Source of the DNA: Bacillus sonorensis NBRC 101234 = KCTC 13918
Lineage (GTDB): Bacteria > Bacillota > Bacilli > Bacillales > Bacillaceae
Assembly: GCF_001592005.1 (NCBI RefSeq)
Contig: NZ_BCVZ01000004.1
Location: forward strand, 62,001 to 126,000
DNA: 64,000 bases
Direction: 5' to 3'
The notes beneath the pieces are model-generated. The model ran no database searches. It was not told where the DNA came from and worked only from the letters and a program-made list of their open reading frames with translations. Of this stretch, positions 33,404 through 43,931 are shown piece by piece (positions within the stretch are counted from its first letter, which is position 1; every line of letters begins with the position of its first letter). The position numbers and the translations under genes are program-made.

Positions 33404-33791
33404 GGTCTATATTGACGGTGCAAGCGCCGGGGATCCCGGACTTTCCGGGCTCGGCATTTTCATTAAAAATGGAAGGGACTCGGAATCCTTTTCTCTTCCC
33501 GCCGGACGTTTAAGCAACCATGAAGCCGAATTTATGGCGCTGATTGAAGGAATGAAGCTTTGCGCCGACAGGCGGTATTCGATCGTTTCCTTCCGCACCG
33601 ATTCTCAAATCGTCGAGCGCGCGGCGGATTCTGAATATGTCAAAAATCCGGCGTTCAAGCCTTATCTTGATGAAATTATCCGCTTAAAGGCGGCCTTTGA
33701 TCTGTTCTTCATCAAGTGGATTCCCTCAAAGGAAAATCAGACGGCCGATAAGCTCGCGAAACATGCGATTTTACTGAATCCGGCAGATTAA
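33393..33791 (+). CDS. ypdQ: Second RNase HI-domain protein YpdQ
   Basis: A 132-residue stand-alone RNase HI fold. Active-site acids are visible in [11 protein letters not shown] (about 8), [10 protein letters not shown] (about 48), RTDSQIV (about 72) and [12 protein letters not shown] (about 119). AAAGGAG lies seven to nine bases before the ATG at 33393. It is translationally linked to ypdP. B. subtilis YpdQ is of this size. Another RNase HI paralogue, YpeP, lies 800 bases away on the other strand. Confidence 0.88.
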   Translation: MPVEVYIDGASAGDPGLSGLGIFIKNGRDSESFSLPAGRLSNHEAEFMALIEGMKLCADRRYSIVSFRTDSQIVERAADSEYVKNPAFKPYLDEIIRLKAAFDLFFIKWIPSKENQTADKLAKHAILLNPAD

Positions 33792-33833
33792 AAACATCAC
33801 GGGCTGTGCATCATAAGCTCTGAGGTGGTTGAT

Positions 33834-33971
33834 GTGGAAAAGCAGAAGCCGGCCGGCAAAGGCCGTCTGACAGGCGGTGTCACGCCGCAGGGCGATATTG
33901 AAATGAACCGTCATACAGACCCGAAAACAGAGCTTGAAAATCGGGCAAAAAAAAGCAACACAAAGCATTAG
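33834..33971 (+). CDS. sspL: Minor small acid-soluble spore protein SspL
   Basis: A 45-residue basic protein. Its core GRLTGGVTPQGDIEMNRHTD and C-terminal PKTELENRAKKSNTK are near-identical in pattern to B. subtilis SspL, a minor forespore-expressed SASP of unknown role. Start is the GTG at 33834, seven bases after GAGGTG. It is co-directional with ypdQ, about 40 bases on. Too short for most gene callers. Confidence 0.88.
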   Translation: MEKQKPAGKGRLTGGVTPQGDIEMNRHTDPKTELENRAKKSNTKH

Positions 33972-34001
33972 AGAGATCGATGTTACCCGATCTCTCTTTT
34001 T
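33970..34001. terminator. Bidirectional terminator, sspL / ypcP
   Basis: AGAGAGATCG / CGATCTCTCT stem with 8-base loop and TTTTTG tail; closes convergent genes. Confidence 0.85.
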
Positions 34002-34870
34002 GCCATTTTCATCAGCAGCGGTTCAATTCCCCTGATCTGATGAAGCTTCAGCATCTCTATAGCCCTCTCGTGTGAGAGCGTAAAATCCGCATCTTCAAGT
34101 GAGCAGGAAAGCGGAACATCGCATTTGATTTCCGCGAGAATTCTCGACAGCTTCAGGTCTTCAAGACTTTCGGTTATTTTCGTCTGCTGTCCTTTTGTCA
34201 GGAGGCTGATGTTTTCAAGCAGACGGTCAACTGTCGAATACTCCTTGATCAGCTTGTACGCCGTTTTTTCACCGATTCCTTTCACACCTGGATAATTATC
34301 GCTCGTATCCCCCATCAAAGCTTTTATATCGATCAGCGCCTTCGGCTCGATTCCCGTTTCCTCTATGAACGATTCTCTTGTATACACTTTATAATTGCCG
34401 ATGCCTTTTTGCATCAAAGCGACTTGGACAGAATCCGCCAAAAGCTGAAGCAAATCCTTATCTCCTGTAACGATGGTAATGTCTGCTTCATTTCGGAAAA
34501 GCGCAGACAGCGTGCCGATGCAATCGTCGGCTTCATATCCGGCAAGGCCGATATTCAGCACGCCAAGCTCCTCCGCAGCTTCCTTCGCCAGATCAAATTG
34601 GGGAATTAATTCGAGCGGCGGCTCCCCCCGGTTTGCTTTATAATCTTTAAATAAGTCATTGCGGTACGTTTTGCTGCCCATGTCCCAGCAGCAGACGACA
34701 TGGCTCGGTTCAAACACCGTCACGGCCGTCAGCAGATGCTTTAAAAATCCGTGCACTCCGTTTGTCGGAACGCCTTTGGCATTCATCATAAAATTGCGAT
34801 GCACCGCTGTCGCGAAAAAAGACCGGAATAACAATGCCATTCCGTCAACAAGCAGCAACTTCTTTTTCAT
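33983..34870 (-). CDS. ypcP: 5'-3' exonuclease YpcP (FEN-like)
   Basis: A 295-residue flap-endonuclease/5'-3' exonuclease resembling the N-terminal domain of DNA polymerase I. Metal-binding acids lie in LLVDGMALLF (about 9), GYEADDCIG (about 113) and TIVTGDKDLLQLL (about 133); the helix-hairpin-helix is GVKGIGEKTAYKLI (about 199). B. subtilis YpcP has structure-specific exonuclease activity that can share Okazaki-fragment primer removal with DNA polymerase I and RNase HIII. ATG at 34870 follows GGGAGTTTCCAGA. Monocistronic. Confidence 0.93.
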   Translation of the reverse strand: MKKKLLLVDGMALLFRSFFATAVHRNFMMNAKGVPTNGVHGFLKHLLTAVTVFEPSHVVCCWDMGSKTYRNDLFKDYKANRGEPPLELIPQFDLAKEAAEELGVLNIGLAGYEADDCIGTLSALFRNEADITIVTGDKDLLQLLADSVQVALMQKGIGNYKVYTRESFIEETGIEPKALIDIKALMGDTSDNYPGVKGIGEKTAYKLIKEYSTVDRLLENISLLTKGQQTKITESLEDLKLSRILAEIKCDVPLSCSLEDADFTLSHERAIEMLKLHQIRGIEPLLMKMAKREIG

Positions 34871-34930
34871 TCTGGAAACTCCCTTTCATACATACAATGT
34901 TCCTATTGTACCACAGGAGCCAAAATGATG

Positions 34931-34956
34931 AAAACAGCGCCAATAGACGCTGTTTT
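34931..34956 (-). terminator. Terminator after the gamma-SASP-like gene
   Basis: AAAACAGCG / CGCTGTTTT stem with 8-base loop, followed by CATCATTTTGG on the minus strand; weak T run. Confidence 0.6.
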
Positions 34957-34963
34957 CATCTGC

Positions 34964-35113
34964 TTATTTTTGGTGGTTTTTCTTATTTGAGATCATCTTT
35001 GCGGCTTCCATCTGCGCATAAGATTCAGTAGAAAATTCGGTGTTAAAGCCGTTTTTCTTTTTGGCGTTATTGTTTCGCTGCGCATTTGCATTGCCGAGCT
35101 TTGTTCTTCCCAT
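34964..35113 (-). CDS. Gamma-type SASP-like small spore protein
   Basis: A 49-residue, Asn/Gln/Lys-rich protein (MGRTKLGNANAQRNNNAKKK, then NGFNTEFSTESYAQMEAAKM). The NGFNTEFSTESYAQ segment resembles the FGTEFASETNAQ unit of gamma-type SASP (SspE). It has one unit, where SspE has two. GGAGGTG is seven bases before the ATG, an excellent site, and a terminator-like stem follows. It is probably a forespore storage protein made as amino-acid reserve. The family call is by eye and not firm. Confidence 0.6.
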   Translation of the reverse strand: MGRTKLGNANAQRNNNAKKKNGFNTEFSTESYAQMEAAKMISNKKNHQK

Positions 35114-35191
35114 CGTCTTTCACCTCCACGGAAGGTTCAGATCTTATTTTTTGCATGAAGATCGAGAACCACTCGCGGAAGGATCAGCCAG

Positions 35192-35461
35192 CTATGCTTG
35201 CGCGTTTTTTCGGCTGACGTATTCTTCAACCATTTCCTTTGTGACAAACCGTCTTTGCGGGACGATGCCCTTTTTGGCGAGTTCGTTCATTTTCGCTGTC
35301 ACCTGATTGATGCGGTCTGTTGAAAAAGGTTCTTGCCGTTCACATGTTGCGACCGCCTCTTCGATCGCTCTTTCTCTCTCCTGTTCAAGGAGGACAAACT
35401 CCTTAATAAGCTGGTGCTGTTTTTTGGAATGTGCTGTAATGGCTTCATGTACGTTTGTCAT
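35192..35461 (-). CDS. ypbS: YpbS (DUF2533) small helical protein
   Basis: An 89-residue soluble, helical protein: TAHSKKQHQLIKEFVLLEQERE at the N-terminus, then TDRINQVTAKMNELAKKGIVP. It matches YpbS in size, composition and position just downstream of dynA. ATG at 35461 follows AGAAGGGAT. No function is known. Confidence 0.82.
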   Translation of the reverse strand: MTNVHEAITAHSKKQHQLIKEFVLLEQERERAIEEAVATCERQEPFSTDRINQVTAKMNELAKKGIVPQRRFVTKEMVEEYVSRKNAQA

Positions 35462-35512
35462 CGTCTTTATCCCTTCTTTTTTATTCAGTCTACCACGCCT
35501 GATGAAATAAGG

Positions 35513-38500
35513 CTATGACTCGATGTCGCGGAGCCATTCTTTTGCTGCGGCGTATGCTTTTTCAATGGTTTCTCCGTCCGTTTTGTTTACAGGTTCATGG
35601 AAATATACTTCTTTTTGTTCCGCCAGTTGGTCCATCGCGTTCTGAAAAGATTTCTCCTGGAGAACGTCTGCGTTTTTCCGGCTGCGGCTTAGAAATGTCT
35701 GCTTTTCGTGTTGAATCCATTCATCTGTTATGGACGAAAGCTTTGACGTGAGGGATTCGACCAGTCGCGCCTTTCCATTTTGCTGAAAGAATGCTTTCGG
35801 TGACTTGAATGTTTTCAACTCCTCACGAAAAACAGCTTCTTCTGCAGAGACCCCATCGGCGACCGCCCCGCCCGCTTTAGGCGGCTCCGCCTTCAAATGC
35901 ACTGAAAAATACGGGTTTCCTTCAAGTTTTTGTTGAAGCGCGGCTCCCCATTGTTCATCTGCATACTTGACCATCATGTTTTCGATCCTGATGTCGAGTG
36001 CTTTCAATTCCTGCAAAAATTCAAATTCATACTCCTTCAGGACGCTTTTCAAAGCTTGTTGCAGATTTTCCTGCCAATTTCCGTTTTGCAGCCCGGGATG
36101 GATGGCGGCTTTGAACAGATCATAGGCATAAAAAGAAAGGCGCTGCCTGATATAGTAAAATTGCTCTTCAATATCCTTTTCTGTCATTTGTACAATGTAC
36201 GTTCCTGCTTTCGTCTCTGCAATCGCCGAGCTTGCTGCTTCATAAACTTTTGCGATCCGCTCTTTTTCTGCTTCCGTCTCTTTTGCTGAACGGTGCAGAG
36301 AGCGGCGGAGCTGAAAAACCGTCTCGCAAAGCGTTTTGCCTTCATGTATCAACTGATCGACGGCAGCTTTCGCCAATCCGTTTTCTATAAACTCGCTAAG
36401 GTCTTTCCTGAAACGGCTGAATTCGTTGAAAGGCGCTGTTGTTCCGCTGAGCTCCTGTTTGCTTGAGACATGATAGATATGCGGATGCTTTATCCCCTCT
36501 TTGCTCAGCTCGCCACGCACATAATGTTCAACCGATTCCAGCTCTTCAGCACTTCCGGCAAGATCTGCCGCGTTTAGAATAAAGAACATTTTATCCATGC
36601 CAAATGCGTCTTTAATTAAACCGAGCTTTCGCAAAAACGACCTGTCCGCTCTTGAAAACGCATGCTGGTAATATGTTAAATAAAGCAGTGCATCGGCGTT
36701 TTTCATATATTGAAAAGCAAGTTCTGTATGACGTTTATTTATGCTGCTTGCACCAGGTGTGTCAACAATCGTGATCCCTTTATTTGTGACGGGCGTATGT
36801 AAATATACGGTGACTTCCCGCACGGCGCAAGCTGTTTCCTCATCAGCCACATATGGGTGAAGCTCTCCGGATGAAATCGTGCATACATCTTGATTGACAA
36901 TATAGTGCTGAAAACGCTGATATGCTGATAGAACATGCTCTACTGCCGGACGCTCATCCTGATGCAGCTTTCCTTTTCTCAAGAGATGCTCCAGCTTTTC
37001 AGAAAATGTCGCGCCTTTTGCGCCTGACATTTTGCCATCTAAAAGCTGGTTTAGTTCTGCGGTTATTTCCTCTTCGGTTTTAAAGGCCACATCAGCCGTC
37101 CCATTTTGTTTTTCACCAGTCGGTTCTGTGATCTTATTGATGGTCGCCGTTGTCGGCGTCGGTGACGACGGAAGCACCTTTTGACCGCAGAGCGCGTTTG
37201 CAAACGATGATTTTCCCGAGCTGAAAGCGCCGAAAAGAGCTATTGTAAAGCGTCTTGAATGAAGCCGCTCTGTTTTCGCTAAAAATGCTTTCCTTTGCTT
37301 TTGGAGGACCGGAACATCCTCAAGGTCGCGGGCGAGCCGCAAAAAGCGGTCCATGTATTCAGACACACTTCTTTTGCCGATACCTCCAGATTCCGGGGTG
37401 TTGTCATCCTGATGCCGTATGCTGTCGTCAGGCTGTTTCGTTTCAAGCGGATTTTGCCATTCTTTCTTTTTGGGTTCGTACCAATCTTCTTCCGGTACAT
37501 CCCCTCCTCCGTTTTCCCAATGATCCCAGAGGCGGTTCGCTTTTTCATAGGAATTCTGCTGAGCAGCGAGGCGGTAATTCAACTCAGCAAGCTTCGTTTT
37601 CCCCTCCTCATATTCGTTCTTGACCACCGTCAGCCGTTGCTCTTCCTTCCGCCTGAGAAGGTGTGTGAACTGTTCTATGAGATTCTGGGCACAAGCCTTC
37701 GCTTCTCTTCTGATGCTTTCCGCAAGCTCCTTTGTATAATTCAGTACATATTCAGAAGAAAGCGCCGCTCCGTTTTTCAGTGATTTGAGCAAATGGGGTT
37801 CACCCACTTTTGTCGCAAATTGAAGAACATCGGAAAGAAAGTCGTCGCTTTTGACCCCGAATCGATTTGCGAATGTTTTGAAAGCTTCAATGATATGCCA
37901 GTCAATTTCAGCTTGAATTCTTTTATTGATATCTCTCAGAAAAGCATCTTTTCGTCTTTGCTTCTCCTCAGCCGTTTTTGCTTTGCTGAAGAGGAATCCT
38001 TTTTTAAAGTTTTTTTCGTTCGATTCCAAATAAAATTTGGCGAGCTCCCTCATATCAAACGGCGTTAAATTTGCATTTTGAATGATCGTCTGAATCTCTT
38101 TTTTGATTTGTTCTTCCGCCTGTTTGACCATAACTGGCGATTCAGAGAGCTCCGCCTTCAAAGTCCGGACTTTTTCTGAAAGTGCGGAAGTTTCGTCTGA
38201 GAGAGACGAGTCTTCATCGCTCATCAGCATCTCGGTATGCTCGCTGATCAAGGCGATGACTTTCTGCTCCGTATATCCGCGCAATTGCTGTTCTGTCTGT
38301 TGCTGGAGCTCGGTCAGTTTCTTCCGAAGCCGATTGAATTCATTAAGCGGATGATCTGTTTCTGTAACGGATGTAAAAAAGAGATGATCCGCTTTGATTC
38401 CTTCCCTTTGAAGCATGTCGAGAACTTGTTTTTTGTAGGTCTGAAAGCCTGTTTCCGATTCATCGTGACGGTCGATTTGATTGACGATGAAATAAATATT

Positions 38501-39079
38501 CGGGATTTTTTCACGAATGGAGCGAAGAAAATTCACGTTTTCTTCAGAATGGACATGATTATAATGGACGACATAAAACAGCGCGTCTGCCTGATGCAGA
38601 ATCGATGATGCCGAAAGGAAATGGGCATCGTCCGTAGAATCGATTCCGGGTGTATCGATGAGCACAGCATGAGGCGCAATCCCCGGAAAATCACCTTCGA
38701 TTTCAACCATTTCGATCTGGCTTCCATCCTTGCAGTACGCCTGCACCTTTTCTTTATCGTAAGCGCCCTTTATAAGAGCATATTTTCCGTCTGTCGTATG
38801 AAGCGCCGTCTTCGTCTCGCCCCTGCGGACAAGCACGAGATTGGCGCTTGTCGGAATCGGGCTTGTCGGTAAAACATGTTCTTGAAGCAGCGCGTTTACC
38901 AATGAAGATTTCCCTGCCGAATAATGGCCGCACAAGGCGATATACACTTCTTTGCGGGCCCATTTTTGAATGACGGATGCAAGCTGTTCCGCCCGTTTTT
39001 CATCCCCGTTTTTCTTGAGCTCTTTGAAAACAGCTCCCGCTCTCCTCTTCAGCTCGTCTTTCGTATTAACATGTGCCAT
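35513..39079 (-). CDS. dynA: Bacterial dynamin DynA (tandem double GTPase)
   Basis: A 1188-residue peripheral membrane protein with two fused dynamin units. Unit 1: P-loop GHYSAGKSS (51-59), G3 DTPGIDS (about 140), NQIDRHD. Unit 2: P-loop GAFSSGKSS (about 620), G3 DTPGASSINKRH (about 780). Long helical stalk segments follow each. DynA of B. subtilis tethers and fuses membranes without needing nucleotide and protects against pore formers and phage. ATG at 39079 is seven bases after AAAGGGG. It lies downstream of the Fur-boxed micro-ORF; a terminator between them may limit readthrough. Confidence 0.95.
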   Translation of the reverse strand: MAHVNTKDELKRRAGAVFKELKKNGDEKRAEQLASVIQKWARKEVYIALCGHYSAGKSSLVNALLQEHVLPTSPIPTSANLVLVRRGETKTALHTTDGKYALIKGAYDKEKVQAYCKDGSQIEMVEIEGDFPGIAPHAVLIDTPGIDSTDDAHFLSASSILHQADALFYVVHYNHVHSEENVNFLRSIREKIPNIYFIVNQIDRHDESETGFQTYKKQVLDMLQREGIKADHLFFTSVTETDHPLNEFNRLRKKLTELQQQTEQQLRGYTEQKVIALISEHTEMLMSDEDSSLSDETSALSEKVRTLKAELSESPVMVKQAEEQIKKEIQTIIQNANLTPFDMRELAKFYLESNEKNFKKGFLFSKAKTAEEKQRRKDAFLRDINKRIQAEIDWHIIEAFKTFANRFGVKSDDFLSDVLQFATKVGEPHLLKSLKNGAALSSEYVLNYTKELAESIRREAKACAQNLIEQFTHLLRRKEEQRLTVVKNEYEEGKTKLAELNYRLAAQQNSYEKANRLWDHWENGGGDVPEEDWYEPKKKEWQNPLETKQPDDSIRHQDDNTPESGGIGKRSVSEYMDRFLRLARDLEDVPVLQKQRKAFLAKTERLHSRRFTIALFGAFSSGKSSFANALCGQKVLPSSPTPTTATINKITEPTGEKQNGTADVAFKTEEEITAELNQLLDGKMSGAKGATFSEKLEHLLRKGKLHQDERPAVEHVLSAYQRFQHYIVNQDVCTISSGELHPYVADEETACAVREVTVYLHTPVTNKGITIVDTPGASSINKRHTELAFQYMKNADALLYLTYYQHAFSRADRSFLRKLGLIKDAFGMDKMFFILNAADLAGSAEELESVEHYVRGELSKEGIKHPHIYHVSSKQELSGTTAPFNEFSRFRKDLSEFIENGLAKAAVDQLIHEGKTLCETVFQLRRSLHRSAKETEAEKERIAKVYEAASSAIAETKAGTYIVQMTEKDIEEQFYYIRQRLSFYAYDLFKAAIHPGLQNGNWQENLQQALKSVLKEYEFEFLQELKALDIRIENMMVKYADEQWGAALQQKLEGNPYFSVHLKAEPPKAGGAVADGVSAEEAVFREELKTFKSPKAFFQQNGKARLVESLTSKLSSITDEWIQHEKQTFLSRSRKNADVLQEKSFQNAMDQLAEQKEVYFHEPVNKTDGETIEKAYAAAKEWLRDIES

Positions 39080-39182
39080 CAATCTTACCCCTTTTTGCAG
39101 TGTCGTTGAAGATGCAGTTCCTTTTCCCATTTTACACGACAATTCTGTATTTTTCTGCACCATCTAACGAAAACATGAGAAA

Positions 39183-39203
39183 AAGCTGCCAGGACGGCAG
39201 CTT
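39183..39203 (-). terminator. Terminator after the Fur-controlled micro-ORF
   Basis: AAGCTGCC-GTCCT-GGCAGCTT then TTTCTC on the minus strand. Confidence 0.75.
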
Positions 39204-39218
39204 CACAGATATATTCAA

Positions 39219-39308
39219 TTATGCGGAGCGCTTTGAAATTCCTTTTAACACAAATCCGATCATCAGACTGTATGTACATACAGCACCAACTAAAAAAAAC
39301 ATTGTCAT
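39219..39308 (-). CDS. 29-residue membrane peptide under a Fur box
   Basis: A micro-protein of 29 codons (MTMFFLVGAVCTYSLMIGFV, then LKGISKRSA): one transmembrane helix with a basic C-terminal tail, so tail inside. GGTG precedes the ATG by six bases; an ATG four codons earlier is possible but its ribosome site is poor. A textbook sigma-A promoter overlapped by a Fur box lies upstream (39348-39376), and a terminator follows the stop. Promoter, Fur box, frame and terminator together make a persuasive iron-regulated small gene. Not recognised; function unknown. Confidence 0.62.
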   Translation of the reverse strand: MTMFFLVGAVCTYSLMIGFVLKGISKRSA

Positions 39309-39347
39309 ATGTTTCACCATCCTATAATGAGAATGTTTTTCACATCC

Positions 39348-39376
39348 ATTATAAATGAAATGATAATCATTTTCAA
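39348..39376 (-). promoter_or_regulatory. Fur-regulated sigma-A promoter
   Basis: Minus strand TTGAAA (39371-39376), exact 17-base spacer, TATAAT (39348-39353). The spacer and -35 carry TGATAATCA flanked by AAA and TTTTC (39356-39374), about 15 of 19 positions of the classic Fur box. Binding there would block RNA polymerase when iron is plentiful. It drives the 29-residue gene and perhaps dynA; I recall that ypbR (dynA) has been listed in the B. subtilis Fur regulon. Confidence 0.7.
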
Positions 39377-39882
39377 TGACATAATTTCTTCAGCGCCTGC
39401 TCCTCTTCACGGATGCGGATCATCATTAATATGGCATTCGTAACCGTAAATACAACCGCTGTCACATACGCCTGAAAAAGCAACGGAAGCAAGAACAATT
39501 CAAGCACGACGGCCAGATAATTTGGATGCTTGATCCATTGGTAAGGCCCTTTTCTGATCAGGTTCGCCCCGGGAATAACCAATATTTTCGTATTCCAGCA
39601 TTCCCCAAGCGAAAAAAGCGACCAATACCGCAGGCCTTGTGTCAGCAGAAGCGCGAACCCCGTCAAAACAAGGGCCGGGAACGGCAGGATTCCGCGCTCA
39701 AAAACGGCCGCTTCACAAATGAAAGAGGCGAAAAACAGGACATGCATCGTCACGATAAATGGATAGTGGCGCTTCCCATATTCGATCGCTCCGCGTTTTT
39801 TGGCGTATATTTCATTCCGTTTGGCGACAGCCAGTTCAACAAGCCGTTGAAAGATAAAAACAAATAGAATGATCCAAAACAT
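39373..39882 (-). CDS. bpsB: Alkylpyrone O-methyltransferase BpsB (YpbQ)
   Basis: A 169-residue membrane protein of the isoprenylcysteine carboxyl methyltransferase (ICMT) type with about four to five helices. The SAM-binding signature is RKGPYQWIKHPNYLAVVLEL (about 114-133). B. subtilis BpsB (YpbQ) methylates the alkylpyrones made by BpsA. The ATG at 39882 is chosen because AGGTGG lies five to six bases upstream and overlaps the bpsA end; the GTG at 39891 has no ribosome site. Cotranscribed with bpsA. Confidence 0.88.
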   Translation of the reverse strand: MFWIILFVFIFQRLVELAVAKRNEIYAKKRGAIEYGKRHYPFIVTMHVLFFASFICEAAVFERGILPFPALVLTGFALLLTQGLRYWSLFSLGECWNTKILVIPGANLIRKGPYQWIKHPNYLAVVLELFLLPLLFQAYVTAVVFTVTNAILMMIRIREEEQALKKLCH

Positions 39883-39883
39883 G

Positions 39884-40987
39884 TTATCCACCTGCTTTTT
39901 TCGTCCATTTCATGATGAGAAGCTCTGATGAAAAACCGGGGCCCAGCGCCCCTAAAAGGCCATGCTTTTCCGGTTCAGGAGTGACGGTCAACAAGCACTC
40001 TTTGATGACGTACATAATGGTCGCTGAAGACATATTGCCGTGCTTCGTCAAGATCCGTCTTGAACATGCAAGATGTTCTTCTGAGAAACCGAGGCTCTCC
40101 ATATAAGCATCAAGTACTTTTTTGCCGCCCGGATGGGCAAGAAACACTTGAATGTCGTCCAGTCCGACGTTTTGTGCATTGAGAAAGGCTTCAACGTCTT
40201 TCTTTAAATTTGTCCTGATCAAAGACGGGATGTCCCGGGAAAACACGACTTGAAAACCGTTGTCATTGATGTTCCATCCCATGACATCTTCCGAATCTGG
40301 TAAAGTAGACGACCTAGAGCTTAACACCTCCGGCAGGATGCCAAACCGCGAGTCCTGCAAGTCGGCTTCCCTTCCGCACATTAAAACGGCGGCAATCCCG
40401 TCGCCGAATAAAGACGTTCCAATCAAATTGCTTTTCGTTTGATCATCCTTTTGAAAAGTTAAACTGCAAAGTTCTGCCGCAATCACCAGAACATAAGCTT
40501 TCGGAAAAGCGGTGCAGTATTCAAACGCCCGCGCGATTCCCGAAGCGCCTCCAGCACAGCCGAGGCCCCAGATCGGGATACGCTTCGTCTCTCGTCTGAA
40601 AGGAAGAATGTTCATCAGCTTCGCTTCAATGCTTGGGGTCGAGATGCCTGTTGACGACACAAAGAAAATCGCATCAATTTTTTCAAATGGAATCTCTCTT
40701 TTTAAAAACCGCTGATCCGCCAGACATTTTGATGCGGCTTCTGCGCTATGCCGTACTGCCATTTCAACGTATATTTGATTTTTCTCCTGAAAACTTTTTG
40801 CTTCTTTATACCATTCTATAGGCATGACAAACTGCCTTGATTGAATCTCTCCATTTTTGAATGAAGCCAGCAGTCGGTCAATGTCTCTAAAAGAATCTTT
40901 GAACATGTCTCTCGCAAACCCGGCAGCCTGTTCTTGACTGACATGGCAACGGGGGATGCTCGTTCCTGCCGATAAGAGAAAAGCCAA
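39884..40987 (-). CDS. bpsA: Type III polyketide synthase BpsA (alkylpyrone synthase)
   Basis: A 367-residue chalcone-synthase-fold enzyme that extends long fatty acyl-CoA with malonyl-CoA to make tri- and tetraketide pyrones. The Cys-His-Asn triad is visible: GLGCAGGAS (about 150), LAHPGGKKV (about 296), KHGNMSSAT (about 329), and the C-terminal GALGPGFSSELL. Start is the TTG at 40987 after AGAGGTGG, giving MAFLLSAGTS, the family N-terminus. First gene of bpsA-bpsB. Confidence 0.93.
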   Translation of the reverse strand: MAFLLSAGTSIPRCHVSQEQAAGFARDMFKDSFRDIDRLLASFKNGEIQSRQFVMPIEWYKEAKSFQEKNQIYVEMAVRHSAEAASKCLADQRFLKREIPFEKIDAIFFVSSTGISTPSIEAKLMNILPFRRETKRIPIWGLGCAGGASGIARAFEYCTAFPKAYVLVIAAELCSLTFQKDDQTKSNLIGTSLFGDGIAAVLMCGREADLQDSRFGILPEVLSSRSSTLPDSEDVMGWNINDNGFQVVFSRDIPSLIRTNLKKDVEAFLNAQNVGLDDIQVFLAHPGGKKVLDAYMESLGFSEEHLACSRRILTKHGNMSSATIMYVIKECLLTVTPEPEKHGLLGALGPGFSSELLIMKWTKKAGG

Positions 40988-41021
40988 AGCACCACCTCTT
41001 CTCAAAAAGCGTACTCAATGC

Positions 41022-41573
41022 TCATGTGGAGCGCCCAAAAAAGAATGCCATCAGCACTTCATCGTCATACACACCATTCGCATATATTTGTTCTTTTTGA
41101 ATTCCTTCAACGATAAATCCGTTTTTCTTATAGAGAACAAGAGCCGGTTCATTTGAAGAAAATACAGTCAGGCACAGTTTATGAAGCTGATGAAGTCTGC
41201 ACCATTTCAGTGTGTAGGACATGATTTCTTTGCCGATGCCGAGCCCCTGCGCCTTGCTGTGAAGCCATGTCCTGAACAATCCGGTATGCCGCTTCATCTG
41301 GAGCTCGCCTCTGATCACCCTGGCGATGCCGCAGACCTTTCCATCGATTTCAACGGCTGCATACATATTGTCCTTTTCATTCATATCCTTGATAAAGGCG
41401 CGTTCTTCCTCAAGCGTGCGCGGCCTTTCCTTTTGGATGTACACGCCGGTGTCGATCACATCTTTCACCGCTTCGATGATGTCTCCGGCATCCGCCAGGC
41501 TGACAGGTCTAATCACGGCCTGTCCGCCGTCTTTTGTGCGGATGTGTTCAACAAGCCCATGCTCTGTTTTCAT
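41022..41573 (-). CDS. GNAT-family N-acetyltransferase
   Basis: A 183-residue GNAT. The acetyl-CoA loop is LHSKAQGLGIGKEIM (about 113), preceded by the strand RHTGLFRTWL and followed by the SNEPALVLYKKNGFIVEG acceptor-side segment. It resembles the broad YhhY/PhnO-like group with IVEGIQKEQ. GGAGG lies eleven bases before the ATG at 41573. It is separated from bpsA by 34 bases and could be read with it. The acceptor is unknown. Confidence 0.78.
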   Translation of the reverse strand: MKTEHGLVEHIRTKDGGQAVIRPVSLADAGDIIEAVKDVIDTGVYIQKERPRTLEEERAFIKDMNEKDNMYAAVEIDGKVCGIARVIRGELQMKRHTGLFRTWLHSKAQGLGIGKEIMSYTLKWCRLHQLHKLCLTVFSSNEPALVLYKKNGFIVEGIQKEQIYANGVYDDEVLMAFFFGRST

Positions 41574-41641
41574 CAGATTAGCCTCCTCTTCTTACGGATA
41601 GTATGTCTGATTACAAAACAGAAAACACGTTCAAAAAAGAA

Positions 41642-41662
41642 AAACCCCACGATTGTGAGGTT

Positions 41663-41664
<2 letters not shown>
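41642..41664 (-). terminator. Terminator after pbuX
   Basis: AAAACCTCAC-AATC-GTGGGGTTTT then TCTTTTTTG on the minus strand, overlapping the stop. Confidence 0.88.
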
Positions 41665-43783
<2,119 letters not shown>

Positions 43784-43897
43784 TATCAAATTATAGCAAC
43801 TTTCCGGCGAATTGGAAAGACTAAAATCAAAAAACAACGAACTCCCTGACAAATTTCCGTCCAAACGTTCGTATTTGACTGAAAATTCAGATGGCAA

Positions 43898-43929
43898 AAA
43901 CCCCTTCCCGTGTTATGGAAAGGGGTTTC
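43898..43929 (-). terminator. Terminator after ypwA
   Basis: AAACCCCTTTCC / GGGAAGGGGTTT stem then TTGCC on the minus strand, just past the ypwA stop. Confidence 0.8.
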
Positions 43930-43931
43930 GA

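Noticed and set aside
37279..37783. Plus-strand frames inside dynA
   Set aside because: Shadows of the dynamin coding sequence, which has intact GTPase motifs on the minus strand.
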